Below are positions 11,728 to 23,723 of a stretch of DNA of 64,000 nt, one piece after another. How positions within the stretch are numbered: the first letter of the stretch is position 1; each line of letters starts with the position of its first letter. The notes beneath the pieces are model-generated. The model saw nothing but the letters and a program-made list of their open reading frames with translations, was not told the DNA's origin and made no database searches. Source of the stretch: Isoetes taiwanensis (taxonomy: Eukaryota; Streptophyta; Lycopodiopsida; Isoetales; Isoetaceae); NCBI GenBank assembly GCA_021234155.1, contig JAJEKV010000084.1, positions 2,977,702-3,041,701 on the forward strand, given 5' to 3'. The translations under genes and the position numbers were made by a program.

Positions 11728-12688
11728 AGTGTTGGACCTGCAGGCCAATAGAAGGATCTAAATGGCAGGAAGGTCACACTGCGAGAACTTCCAACACATA
11801 TTTTGCTCTCTCGTTGGGATGTATCTCTATGGGAGAAGGTCGCAGAAAATTTGCCTCTCATAGTGCAAGTTGGTGTTGCTGAAAGGGTGCCATGGGACTG
11901 TCATGAAAATATTCACAAAGGCAAGCAATTTGTCAGATCAGTATATCGCCTTCTTTTAGCACCACAACCCCTCCAGTTGCCACATGGGTGGCACCTACAT
12001 GTTCCACAGCCCACTTTGTGTCGTACATGGCGATGGCTTTGGGATAGGTTGCTCCACCCCAAAGTCTCTGTACTGTGGTGGCAGGTAATCCACAGGTGCC
12101 TGCGGGTTAATGCCTTTCGACATCGCTATGATCCTCGCATATCTGCAGTATGCCCGCTCTGCCTCTCAGACGTTGAGACTCTTGAGCATTGTCTCTTTGA
12201 TTGTCCTGAGGTTCAACCAGCGTGGTCCTGGCTACAAGGTTTGTTTAACAGTACATTGGACTGCCGATGCATCCTTTTGGCGTTCTATCCCAACGCATGG
12301 CCTCCAGCTAAACAAAGGGCATTTCACCTTGGTTCCGGTTGGCTCCTATGGTCGATATGGGAGCGTTGCAGACACCACATCTTTCAGGGCATTTATTCAT
12401 GCGCACCGCGGTGTTATTACGGTGGCCCGAAAAAGATATATTGGCGACCTCACGAGTGTTCTTCCCTTGACTCAGAACTGGTGGAACACATCTGGATTCA
12501 GTATCTTCAAATTGATTCTTATCATTAGTCTCATGTTCTGGAGTAAGTACATTGTGCTCCAGGCTCGTGCTCCTGTGGCATCTCTGTGTGCTTACACAGT
12601 TAGATGAGACATGTAAATTTTGTACTTTTTCTCTGATTAATAAACTTTTTGGCTTTCGTCCTTCAAAAAAAAAAAAAAAAAAAAAAAA
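11728..12688 (+). mobile_element. 5'-truncated LINE with zf-RVT domain and poly(A) tail
   Basis: An open frame from about 11728 to 12528 encodes the C-terminal part of a plant LINE ORF2. It has the zinc-binding reverse-transcriptase domain, with W-x-x-x-I-H-R-C-L-R-V-N followed by C-P-L-C...E-T-L-E-H-C-L-F-D-C-P, and then W-x-L-W-S-I-W-E-R-C. Overlapping frames after about 12290 suggest a small frameshift. An AATAAA-like signal precedes a run of 24 A at 12665-12688, the 3' end. No endonuclease or RT is left. The 5' edge is approximate and no target duplication was found. Confidence 0.8.
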
Positions 12689-12689
12689 C

Positions 12690-12852
12690 AGCTACCAAAT
12701 CTCCACTGAATATCTCTGCTTGCCAGTTCCATTCAGGGCATCATCAATCTCAAATCTATCTATTCTTCCCGAAAATCTGAGCTCTCAAAAACTTGCAAAA
12801 GCGGCAACCAGGAGTATTGACATTCAATGGTTTGGCGAAAAAATACATGGGT
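12690..12852 (+). other. Exon-like open stretch between two LINE insertions
   Basis: An open frame of about 54 codons rich in S, L and A ends at ATACATGG followed by GTAAAAAT, a plausible donor. Not recognised as any protein. It lies directly after a LINE poly(A) tail, so any gene it belonged to would be interrupted. Confidence 0.2.
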
Positions 12853-12944
12853 AAAAATCTCCTTTTCTGATCAAATCTTTTTTTCCCAACCCAAAAGTTT
12901 GTAAAAAAGCATTTGTCAACGTAATGGACTATCACTTCCATTCA

Positions 12945-13408
12945 ATTAAAATGAACCTGGATAGTCTGGATAGCTTTGAATACCCGCTAGGTACCAAGGA
13001 ACTGTTGTTGGGTATCCTCCCCCTAGAATGGTGCACCATGAAGAAGGTGGCCTTTCATATAGCTAGGGCCTGGACAATCTGGTCAATATGGAAAAGGAGA
13101 AATGCCGTGGTCTTTGATGAGAATCAAGCAGACATATCACCATATCAGCTTCTACATATAGTACATGAAAGGCTGAAAAAATTCAGGCTAGTCTTCGAGA
13201 GTGAAGAAGAAGTAAAGGTTGAAATTTGGGGCACCTACCTAAGATTACACTAGGACGAACAAGGGAATAGTGCAAGAAGGAGCCATGTAGCTATCTCCAT
13301 CTCAGATTTGCAGTTGGATACACCCCTGCCATGTGGCTTTGTACCATTCCTTTAAAGTAAATAAAGTCAATTCTTTATCCCTCAAAAAAAAAAAATTAAA
13401 ATGAACCT
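12945..13408 (+). mobile_element. Short LINE 3' end with 14-bp target-site duplication
   Basis: ATTAAAATGAACCT occurs at 12945-12958 and again at 13395-13408, directly after a poly(A) tail (13384-13394). The 436-bp insert (12959-13394) encodes the very end of a LINE ORF2, including A-W-T-I-W-S-I-W-K-R-R-N-A-V-V-F, stopping at 13251-13253. It is a heavily 5'-truncated insertion that kept its duplication, hence fairly young. It belongs to the same broad clade as the preceding LINE but is a separate event. Confidence 0.9.
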
Positions 13409-16400
13409 TATAATTGATTAAAAAAAAATTTAATTTTGACTATAAGTATTATTCAACAAGTATGGATTGAAGGTGCCAATTGTAGAAACCACGGTACCTA
13501 GAGTATAGAGAACTATCTTTCTTTTGAGAGACATTTCAAAGGAAGAAGTTTAATTTTAATCATGGCTCTTTGATTTTGAAATTGATTGACCATGAAAATG
13601 ACTTATATTGATAAAAGGCTATGTATTTATGTTTTTATGCATCTTGTTATGATTGTATACTATGTAAATTTTATTTCTAAGGTTTTCTTCATATTCACTC
13701 TTCAAATGGGCACGAGGGCATAATTTACACAAATTTAATTAGATTCATGTGGTTAATATCTTAGTCAATAATATCTTGCATCTTTTTCATGTTGTAATCA
13801 ACGGGAGGCCTAAATTACGCTTATATTCGACGTATTTTAAAGCGTGGAAAAGTTCCTCTGCTATCATGGAGCGGCGCCGCCATGTCTCTGTTCTGCTCCG
13901 TTTGGACACCTGGTTTTCTGCAGCTATGGCTGAGCAGAAAGTATAGGCTATGGCAGAAAGTATAGATTATGGTCGAGTAGAGAGTATAGGCTATGGCGTT
14001 CTTCTGTCGCTATGGCCGAGCAGGCATTTTTTTGTTATGGCTCCTTCTTAGCTCACCCTAACTATGGAGTCTTGAATGGTTTGCAGTGCTGATCTATTCA
14101 ACTGTGGCCAGAGTATTTCCAGCGAGATTCAAAAGCTTCGACAAGGATCTTACTTTCTTTTTAACGGAGATGCTATTAAACTGAATCGAATTTCTTCAAG
14201 ATCTGGCTTCAAGATTTCGATTCAAGATCTGTTTTGCTTCAAGATTTTGCTTCAAGAAACAAACAAACAAACATAGGGGCACTAAAAAACACAGGAGCAA
14301 GTTAATTCAACGTGCTATCTGTGCTTCGCGAAGCTCCGCGGAAAAAAATCGTTCAAGCCTAGCTTCGCCAGAACAGAGAAAAGAGGGAAGATAAATGCCA
14401 TGTGCCGAAATGGTAGTGGACATTTAAGCCTCCTGTTGATTACGCATGGGAAAATACCTCGCTCGGTTTTTCCGGCGGCAATGTGCTCGGCGGCGCCACC
14501 AGCAGTGGCAGACGTACTCTCCGCCTCGTAAAGTACCCCCCAGGAAAACCCTCGTGGGGTATTTTCCCTCACACATAAAAAGAATTCCAATTGACACAAA
14601 TACCAAATGCATATTGAGAGATTAAAACCACAAGCCTATACTTTTTTTCTTTTACCTCCTAAATCATTTGAATGCCACGTAACGTATGGGTTTTTGGAAA
14701 CGCTTCTCCATCAACGGCTAAACCGATTACTCATTTCCCCCCATTTCTCCTGCTATCCTTGGCCGTTTTCATTTCCCTTGTTCGATAGATGGCTATGGCG
14801 AAGTGACAACTAGAGGATGGGGACATTTGAACTGAAACAAGGGGGTACATTCGATTTACTGGAAGGTTTTGTGCCTTCAGAAAGATTCTTCATTGTTTTT
14901 GCAGCCCCGAGTTTTCTCCTCTAGGATGTTCATAGGGTTTCAGATCCTTTTTTTTCTTATGGTTATCATTCTCGATGCACAAGGTATGCATTTGCAGGAC
15001 TTTTATAGCATTTCTTGCTTGATATCATATGATCAATTCCCAAAAAAACGTTGGATATTGCTTTTTTGATTCTCTGTTCTGGTGGATTGCAAGCTCTTCT
15101 TTACTCTGGCATGCAAGAACCATCCCCAATGGTTCTTTGTCTAGATCGCTTTGTCCTGTGCAGCTTAGATTTGAGTTTTCTTACTTTGTCGTTCTATGCA
15201 TTTCCGGCAAGCTGCCATATTTTCAAATAAATTTCTTTCAGTGTCCTATATTTTCCTACGCGAGTTCTTGCTAGCGATTGTTTGAAGTAAGCAAATACTC
15301 TTTACGTATTAAGCCTTTCCAAAAAGTTGTCCATCGATATTGACATTCTTAAAATGGTTTGAGATTTAGTGCAAGTGTTCTCTCAAGGTTTCCAAAAAAT
15401 GAATGATTAATGGCATTTCTGCTCTTCGGCATGAAATACAAGGTTTAAGTTTAACTCTAAAGCTTTTAAATTGGCAGGTTTATCCGTCTGATTTAATCCA
15501 TTTGCATGTAACATAAAGCTATTTGAGGTATATGTTTTGGTTTCCTTTGCAGTCATTGTATGCATTGTCTTAAATATTTCCAGGTTGTTGCGGAGCTATG
15601 TAAACCTAGTGTATGCTGCTTTATAATATCAATGCTTTGGATCATTGGCGTCATGTTTTATAAAAGCTTTTCCATGTGCCTAAATGTTGAGATGTGGGCA
15701 AATAGGATGCCTCTTAGATGCACCTATACTTTGTATGTTTTTTTTTTCATAGTATATATCTTTGTGCTTTTGGCTTCTCTTCTATGCAGTTTATTCATTT
15801 GTCTATCTGGATCTACGTTCTACAGTACTACAAAAGGATGTGATTCTACATTGCCTTCAGTTTATTTATTTAGTATCTGGATCTACGCGTACAAAGGATG
15901 TGATTCTACATTGCCTTCACGGTCCCAGAATTAGTCGTTAAGAAAATAAATTCATTCCTTCTTTTATACAATTTGTTTAGCTATTTGTCTATTTTGACCC
16001 CCTTCTTTTTCTGTGGTATCATGTAGTTGGTAATAATCTTTTTTGCACTCTAGTCTTTGGCCAAATGGAGATATCAGGGTTCAAATCCCTAAGCTGCCTT
16101 GTATATGCTTTTGTATGGTTCTTTAAATATCATACTTTATAGATGTTCATCATTGTTGTAAATCAATAATGATTACAAAGAAACATTTAGGATTTGATTG
16201 AAAAAGTGTAATCAATAAATAAGATTCATTGATCATTTAAGCATTTTTAATTTGTTGTAAATCAATAATGAATACAAAGTCAAAACACTCAAGGTTTAAT
16301 TGAAAAATTATGTACCAATTGTTTATCTTCTAGCAATGGTTTCATTACTAGACCAATGCCAATTGTGTTGATGAAAACACCATTGGTTTGTCCTAATACC

Positions 16401-16880
16401 AACCATGTTAAGGATGAATGCCCTTAACTATCTTGATGGAAAAACCACCACGTGTTAACCTATATTTTTTGATAGAAAAGTTGAGTATCTAACAACATTG
16501 ATTCATGCTGCTATAAATTCCACATGCAACCACTATAACTTCCACAGGTAGAAAATGTTGAAACCATTATTAGTTTATGGCAAAAAGACAACAATAAAGC
16601 ACTACTAAGACAACATTATAAACCACACAAACTAACTACGATAAGAAAACATAAGGGTAAACTCTTGTAACAAATTGGAATAATAAACCACACTATACAA
16701 CTATTCATGGTTAATTAACATATTAACCCACAAACTGGCATTATTTTATTATAGTGGTTTTGTATAAAAACTGCTGCAAAAAATTGATTATAATTATTTT
16801 TTGGGCGCCTTGTGTATTGCATAGAGGACACTTGAATATCTAAAACCCCCTAAAAGCCCCATTGGGGGATGCTCCAGATG
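13409..16880. other. Non-coding stretch with small duplications
   Basis: No gene recognised. Holds CTTCAAGAT-type repeats at about 14190-14252. GGATGTGATTCTACATTG occurs at 15836 and 15896 as part of a 60-70 bp duplication (15788-15920). A 99-bp tandem duplication starting TTGTTGTAAATCAATAATGA lies at 16153 and 16252. A small inverted pair GGGAAAATACC (about 14450) and GGTATTTTCCC (about 14557) encloses a GC-rich 100-bp segment. Confidence 0.5.
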
Positions 16881-17097
16881 AAAGATTTCTAGCATTTTGT
16901 TAATGGTGTAATTGACAGGGAAATAGGAGTTTTAAATTTGATTCTACGGCTCAAACCCCGAAAATGCCATATAAAAATTTTTATATGAAAAAAAAAAAAA
17001 GTTTTTTTTTGTGGCTTCGAAGGGGAAAAGTGAGTATAGAAATTGATTTTAAGGGCCAAAACCCCCCTTAGTGCCACATTAAGGTATGCAGAGATGC

Positions 17098-17148
17098 AAA
17101 TGAAATGAAATGAAATGAAATGAAATGAAATGAAATGAAATGAAATGT
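17098..17148. repeat. (GAAAT)n microsatellite, tail of the LINE
   Basis: About nine perfect pentanucleotide units, directly at the 3' end of the minus-strand LINE. Confidence 0.95.
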
Positions 17149-18760
17149 TTATTAATCACATCTCTGAGACCATCAGGTCTAGAAGACGTTCACACTATAC
17201 ACATTCAAAGTTATAGAAAATATCATGTAATGCATCCTCAGACAGGAGTGCATTAGCCTCTTCCCCCTCATTCTCATCTATAAGGTCTTTATCATGCAGC
17301 TTCTTTAAGCAAATATCTCTATGCTTGAGGACCTCCACAAGGAATCTACCCATCGAAAAAGCAGCAATATTAAAGAATTCTAGCAATGTATTTGAGGAAA
17401 TCCAAAAATTGCTTCTAAGGTTAGCATATGCATGGCAATGGAGAATCACATGGGGTTCATCCTCTATCTCATCAGCATTACCTAGCTTGCACTCTTGCTT
17501 CTCGTGGTATATTGCTCCATCTTCCTACCTCCACTCCAAGTCTATGGAGCTGAGCCGCATTCTGCTAATGGTGTGCCTCATTTTCATTGACATCCCCTTC
17601 TTCAAATATGATGCCTCCTGCAGGGTTGGGTTCATCATCCTTCTATATAATTCCTTTTTCACTTCTGGAACACTCCACAACTTCTGTAGAACATGCCCCC
17701 TGACCCATTCTCTAAGCCTACATCTGTTGCTGCTGAGCACATTTATATCTAAACTCCACTCGTGCATCCAAACTACTGTGTCAGCATACCAGCCTTTCTC
17801 TTTACTCGCCTCTAATACTAAGCGTGGCAAACTATTAACTTTCATCTCAAATTGCACTTTGCATAAGTACAACAATGTTTTAAGCAACGCTTATACCTCC
17901 AAGGGGAGCATCCCACATTCGGCCAATAACATGTCATAAGGTGTCTACATTTTTGTACCTACTTCTGTATGGAAAAATTTATTTTGAACATTTTCAACCT
18001 TTTTCCACATCTCCAATGAAAGCCCAGGCCCCCAAACTTCACATCTATAGCACAACAGATTGTACAAGGGAGCTATACAACATTTTCTTGATATTGAAAT
18101 CCCATATTTCAGCATTTGTACGCCTTCTCTGCAATGCAGACAATGCTTTTAAGCCACCACTGACTTGTTGCTCTACTGCCTGATTCCAGTGGAAGCCTTT
18201 ATCAACAATCAGCCCAAGATATTTATACACACTTGCAATTTCTAAAGCGATCCACTTTATTGGCCCCAAAAATGATGATTCTCGTTTTATTCATATTCAC
18301 TACCATACCTTTTGCATCACAAATTTTCGTCAAGGCATCTAAGTGCTTCTGCATTCCTCTGGCATCTCTAGACAATATCACAATATCATCTGCAAAAATC
18401 CACTCAGGGACGCACCTTCTCCTCCATTTCTGGCTATCCATTCCTCTAACTTGTCTATAAATAGACCAAATAAAGTCGGAGACAATGGGCAGCCTTGCTT
18501 TACCCCAATATTGCTATCCACTAAGCTCTGGCATTTTTCAACAAAGGGAAATGATAATTGAACCCATACCTTATCATATAGCGTCTTGACTGCAAGTTGA
18601 TATTCCATAAGGACTCCAAGCTTGTCCATGAGCTGCCAGAGATTACTCCTTTACACCTTATCAAAGGCCTTTGTGAAATCAACAAATAATGCAAACATAG
18701 GTTTTTTCTTACCTATGACAGAGTCCATCAATGCTCTGAAGGTGACCAAATGATCTGTAG
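17098..18760 (-). mobile_element. 5'-truncated LINE with RT domain and (CATTT)n tail
   Basis: Read leftwards from 18760, the fragment enters inside the reverse transcriptase. F-A-L-F-V-D-F-T-K-A-F-D (RT motif A) is followed by G-V-K-Q-G-C-P-L-S-P-T-L-F-G and F-A-D-D-I-V-I-L (motif C, about 18396-18385), then S-V-Y-K-Y-L-G. A C-terminal region of about 230 codons is broken by stops and frameshifts. It ends in a 3' UTR with GACCTGATGGTCTCAGAGA and AATAAA, then CATTT repeated nine times (17098-17148 on the plus strand as GAAAT). A pentanucleotide tail replaces poly(A). The clade is the same as the LINE at 29.6-32.1 kb. Inactive. Confidence 0.85.
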
Positions 18761-18869
18761 TGACCAAATGATCTGTATTTTTATGTCATGCCACATTGGC
18801 AGCATCCGTGTGAGAGAGAGAGATAGTATTTTTACGTCATGCCACATTGGCAGCATCCATGAGGACATA

Positions 18870-18935
18870 TGACGGACCCCCAGAGACTTGAACACAAGAT
18901 CTCTTAATTGCTAACCCAATGGACTAGCCACTAAA
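18870..18935 (-). mobile_element. tRNA-like SINE head (A/B box)
   Basis: On the minus strand, TAGTGGCTAGTCCATTGG is followed by a spacer and GTGTTCAAGTCT, resembling pol III A and B boxes. The motif family recurs at 19235-19300 and 19375-19450. The CCCAATGGACTAGCC segment is itself duplicated at about 19051. Confidence 0.4.
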
Positions 18936-18941
18936 CCGAAC

Positions 18942-19073
18942 AAGAGAGAGAGAGAGGAGGGAGGGAGGGAGGGAGGGAGGGAGGGAGAGAGAGAGAGAGA
19001 GAGTTTTTAGGGTTGTGTGATGAGGAAAACGGACATATGATGGACCACCCAATGGACTAGCCACTAAACCGAA

Positions 19074-19139
<66 letters not shown>
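18942..19139. repeat. (GA)n and (GGGA)n microsatellites
   Basis: A GA/GGGA tract at 18942-19002 and a longer pure GA tract at 19076-19138 are separated by a 70-bp spacer. The words CACTAAACCGAACAA and AGGGTTGTGTGATGAGGAAAA occur beside both tracts, so a unit containing the SSR was tandemly duplicated. Confidence 0.9.
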
Positions 19140-19142
<3 letters not shown>

Positions 19143-19234
19143 AGGGTTGTGTGATGAGGAAAAAAGAGGTCTAGAATTGGTTTTCAATGCGCAAAACCCC
19201 CCTACATGCCACCTTATAATTGGACTTCAAGAAC

Positions 19235-19300
19235 TTGAATCTGGACCCCCCCCCCAGCTCTAGCCATAGATGCTTACCACCATGCCAAGCTTCCTTGAGT
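19235..19300 (-). mobile_element. tRNA-like SINE head (A/B box)
   Basis: The minus strand reads TTGGCATGGTGGTAAGC, close to the A-box TRGCNNAGTGG, and then AGATTCAAGTCC, close to the B-box GGTTCRANTCC, about 30 nt apart. A run of C interrupts the spacer. No complete tRNA cloverleaf, so SINE-derived rather than a tRNA gene. Confidence 0.4.
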
Positions 19301-19374
19301 GTGGTATATATTTTACATATTTCTTATAGTCATCTAGTATTCTATTTTCCCTAGAGCAGCAAACTCCATTAAAA

Positions 19375-19450
19375 TGTCTATTGTAGGGACTTGAACCCAT
19401 GACCTCCTACCACCAAACCAAACCATTTACGAACACGACAAGCTTCCCTT
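19375..19450 (-). mobile_element. tRNA-like SINE head (B box)
   Basis: The minus strand contains GTTTGGTGGTAGGAGGTCATGG followed by GTTCAAGTCCC, the best B-box match of the three. The A-box side is weak. Confidence 0.35.
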
Positions 19451-19928
19451 CAATGCATATAATAGTTCTCATTTTACTTATCCAATAGTAACTCCGTTTT
19501 TTTTTTTTTTTTTTTTTGGAATCCTGTCTAGCAATCGCCCTTCCTAAACCAATGCTGTGGTAGCAACAAATCCATCAGACTTGTGCAACCATGATGAGGT
19601 AGGAATAACCTGATGTTTCTTACTTCCACTGGGAAATAGTTCCCACAACCATATCGACGAACTTTCACGATAAGAGATGGAAGGAAACCCCTCTAAGCGA
19701 GATAGAAACTTCTAAGTTGGACCCTGATCCACTATCCTCTCTGATAAACATTGCATAACAATAATAATCTAGAAGTACCGAAATTTCGAGTGTAGATGCT
19801 CAAATATTTTTCCCCTAGCACATGCCATGGTAGCAAATTTCTTTCAGTCCTGCCATGACTTAATAATATATTACATTCATGTGCTTTAACTTATACTTTA
19901 CTTGACTTTATATACTAGGGACAATAAT

Positions 19929-20017
19929 TTCATTTCTATTCTATTCTATTCTATTCTATTCTATTCTATTCTATTCTATTCTATTCTATTCTATTCTATT
20001 CTATTATTCTATTCTAT
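19929..20017. repeat. (CTATT)n microsatellite
   Basis: About 16 TTCTA-type pentamers with one interruption near 20004. Confidence 0.95.
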
Positions 20018-20019
20018 AC

Positions 20020-22700
20020 TGGACCATAGCTAACGCTATTTTTCTTTAGTGTCCAAGTCTTGACTCGTCTCACTTCCCAGAGAACAGATCTCTCTTGGCC
20101 CCACCAACTAGGGACTGCCATGCAACATCCATCTAGGCCATGGGTTTGGATTTCTTTAATCCTATCACCCTTCATTACTTCTTCTCACTGGTCGTATTCC
20201 TTTTATGGATCACTCCCCCAGATTGCGATATATACTCCGTAACACATAGTGAGTACTTGTGTTAAAACCCCCACAGCAATGTCGCCACTTTACTCTAAGT
20301 TATCTAGAGTATAAACTTTAGTATTATTTTGTAGCAAACTTTACCGCCTATATGGCCATGATTATTTGTCTGCGCCACGCGCCTGTCAAATTGACAGTGG
20401 CCCACCCTCTTTTGGAGTTGTTCTACCTTAATGGTCCAATGACATCCAACCATTGTTGACTAGTCACCTCCTTCTAGGGTATCTAGATATGGTTGGGGCA
20501 GAGTGTTTTGAACCATTACTTTATAGTATCTAAGCGTCATTAAGTTCTGTAAATGAACTTACATCATCCAAGATAGTACCACTCAAGGACCTCTCAAGAG
20601 AGGCCTCTTCTATTAAAAAGGTTCTTGGTGAATTTAATCCACCATGTTGTCTTAGGAATTGAAAGTCTTCTTCCCTAAGCCACGCACCAAACCTTTAAAG
20701 AGCTTCCAGCCCTTGCTACCTTTCAAGCCGGAAATCTGTCTTTGCCTGCTAAGAAAGGCCACCCCTCAAGTCCTGCCACTCATCTAAAAGTTGTGAAGGT
20801 AATAACATTCCCATCCTGGTCGCTAAACATAATGAACATGGGTCCTTCATTCATTTTCTTCTTTATTATGTCTTCCAACGTTCATGGTCGATTTTCGTTA
20901 CTCCGACCCTTGAAGTGTATTGAATATTAATCTCAACATTGCTCATCGACTATATACGTGATACAACATATACAATTCCCCCTTTGGTTGTGAGCCTTAT
21001 TTCATAGGGTCACCAACCCATTTACTCCTTCAGATAAAAGAACCTTCCTTTCTTAAACCTCTCGTGGCTTCTAAGCTGCTATTATATGTCGTATGATATA
21101 ACAGTCTATGTTCAAGGTTGCTTTTAAATCCCCCTATGTTTTTAACCCGCATACCATTGGGGGCTATGATTCAACGTTGTCATACACCCTAGAAATATTA
21201 GTCATTGGGTCTTCTGTCATGACGTCATGCCACTGTTGTGACATTACAGATGACTTGTCGTCCCTGTATAAGCCATAGTCATGTCTTGAGTTAGCGAGCG
21301 AGCCTTCTTAAGAATCATAATTTACCTAGAATTGTCAGGGCGCCTACATTACATTTTGTAAGTTTCCCTAAAACACCTACATCTGATACAACCTAGGTAG
21401 TTATTTTTCTGCTACCCCGGCTTGTATCGAAGTTCGAGCCCTATATGTTCTAACTTACACCTCCATGCAACCCATGGAATTCACCTTTGCCTGATCCGAG
21501 CATAGATCATATGGGAGATCTAGTCTTTGGTGTCTATGCAAGACACATTCGAGCTTCTAGCAGGTAAGGGCTATTCGCTACCCATCCTGGAATTGTACTA
21601 TTATACTATTCAACCCCATGAAGTGACGATCTCATATTAGTTGTCTGCGATCAAGGAACATGTTTTTTCAATAGTTTCAATAGGTTAAAATCTAAGAATA
21701 CAACAGACCAACAAATGCAATCAATGGTTCAAAAATATTTTGTACACCATATGACTCTCCGCGAGTCTAGGGAATATTTAGTCCCCTATATTACACCATT
21801 AAACAAGGGTTTGCCCCTTTGGGCAACCAACAAAAATTAAGGGGAATACTTATGATCAATTACTAGATAAGGTGTCACTGACATGTAATCCCAGCTACAC
21901 CTACTCTCCATGGTGGATGCATTGGCATTTTCCCACGGGAGGGTTTCAAAATATTTTGGGGAAGAATTTCAAGAAGAAAGCATGACAAAAAGCATAGGAA
22001 CATATGCGTTTCAGAAGTGTTTCTTGGGAAGGATTTGAAGAAGAAAGCATGAAATAAAGCGTCGGAACACTGCCATGTGTATTCCTAAGCATAGGAGGCA
22101 TCGAAAGAAGAGCTTGATTGTCCAAAGGTTTATAAAGAAAACGAAAACTCGTATGGACACATTATTGGAGCTCTCTTTTTGTTCCAAGGGGCTATTAAAT
22201 ATCTATACAACATACAATAGAAAAACCAAACCTCATGATTGCAAAGCATGAGCGAATTAGTGTGCCTATAGAGTTAGGGCATGTTATCTACATTGATTTC
22301 ATGAAGAATGTTAAATATTTCTTTCTGACAAAGGGAATAACAACTATAGATGCAAATATCAGCACCAAAAGACCTAAAAGACAGGTAAATTTTTGTTTCC
22401 TTTGACAAGGACGATTTGCAACGTGGTTGCACACATTCGAAGTGACAGATCATGAATTACAAGGTCCAGTATTATTTGTGAGGCATTGGCCAGCTCACTT
22501 TAGCACGTAAATATGCACACAGAAATGATGATTCTCCTATATGGACGACTGCAATTTGGTCATGATGGCTAAAGAAGGTTGGGTCATGTGCAACACACTA
22601 TACTCCACTATACTAATTTTCATCATAACGTCATGGAAGTCACATAGAAAATTTGCTAAAGCGTGAGGAAGTGCACTATGTGTTTCCTTGGTTTTTGTAT
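20020..22700. other. Gene-free stretch
   Basis: No coding domain recognised on either strand. There is a degenerate duplication around 21958 and 22026 (GAAGAAAGCATGA words) and a small hairpin GGTTTGCCC/GGGCAACC at about 21809-21832. Composition differs from the LINEs and the sequence may be an old, unrecognised retroelement. Confidence 0.35.
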
Positions 22701-22814
22701 TGAATTATTTAGGAGGGTTTAGTAGGACACGAGAAAAAGACAGGCAAGCCAAAAGGCCACACGTCAGCGCCAGCGTGGCACCATACACCGACCAGTAGCC
22801 GTCCAAGATTCTGA

Positions 22815-23723
22815 CAGATAATGCCACTCGTTCTCCCACGTTGTGGTCCCACAACGTCGCCCTTTACACTGAGTCCTTACAGTCGGAGAGCCATTGTGGG
22901 ATGTACTGTTCTTAGCAGAGCTTCATATTCAGGAAAACAAAAGCCAGGCTACAGTCGTAAAGCTAAAGGCTGCTCCTTGCCGTGTTGCTTTTCTTCTTCC
23001 CCGATTTCGACCTGGTATCTATACCAAGGATAAGGATCGGTCCTATAGATCCAGTTTGAGTGATGCAGGTTGGTTTTTTTTCTCTTTTTACATAGCTCAG
23101 ATCGATTCGCCTTGTGATCTGTATGCTTATACATATCGATCTAGAATTGCTTTGCTCTTTACTGTAAGGTAGATTTCACTGCTTGTTTCGAGTTTGTTCT
23201 TGAACATTTGCATAAAGTAACGGGATTCTAACTATATCGATCAAATTTATCGTAGATGTAGTAATTTAATTGCTGCAACCAAGCTATGATAGATAACGCT
23301 GACGTAGTTCATTAGCTGGATCTACTTCGGTTGATCATCATTCTTCTGCATTGGTTTTTGTAAACGGCTCATTTTTGGCAATCGGACGTTCCTTTCCCTC
23401 TGTTCTTGAAGGTATGAATTTCGAACACTACAGCTAGCATCCCAAATTGCTGCCAAACCGCTAAAGCAGAAGGCTTGACTACAGCCGTCAAAAGTTTCAA
23501 TAAGCGCTAAGATTAGGAGCGTGTGATGGATTATATGATGCGCATAAACAAATACTAATAATGAAGAATTCTGATGGTGATAGATGTTCTTTTAATTTCG
23601 CTCATTTGTTAAAGTGACTTGTTGTTCAAGGTTGTCTTTTGCATTGGTAACAGATCTATTAGTGCAACTTGAGGCTGTTACGTGGTTGAAGTTATGAAGG
23701 ATTAGGGCACCTTTTTTAACACG
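22815..23723 (+). promoter_or_regulatory. Probable villin 5' UTR exon, leader intron and uORF
   Basis: Upstream of the villin start there is a likely untranslated exon ending at about 23068 (GATGCAG/GTTGG) and an intron to about 23653 (TTGGTAACAG). A three-codon upstream ORF (ATG AAG GAT TAG, 23694-23705) ends 18 nt before the villin ATG at 23724. A perfect 9-bp palindrome ACGTTGTGG..CCACAACGT lies at 22838-22857. The leader structure is inferred from splice-like sequences only. Confidence 0.35.

Noticed and set aside
14315-14599. Minus-strand open frames around 14.3-14.6 kb
   Set aside because: GC-rich but without homologous motifs; the inverted GGGAAAATACC words suggest a small repeat instead.
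17325-17939. 204-codon plus-strand open frame
   Set aside because: Opposite strand of the LINE ORF; no domain.
18924-19187. Minus-strand frame of S-L-S-L repeats
   Set aside because: Translation of the GA microsatellite.
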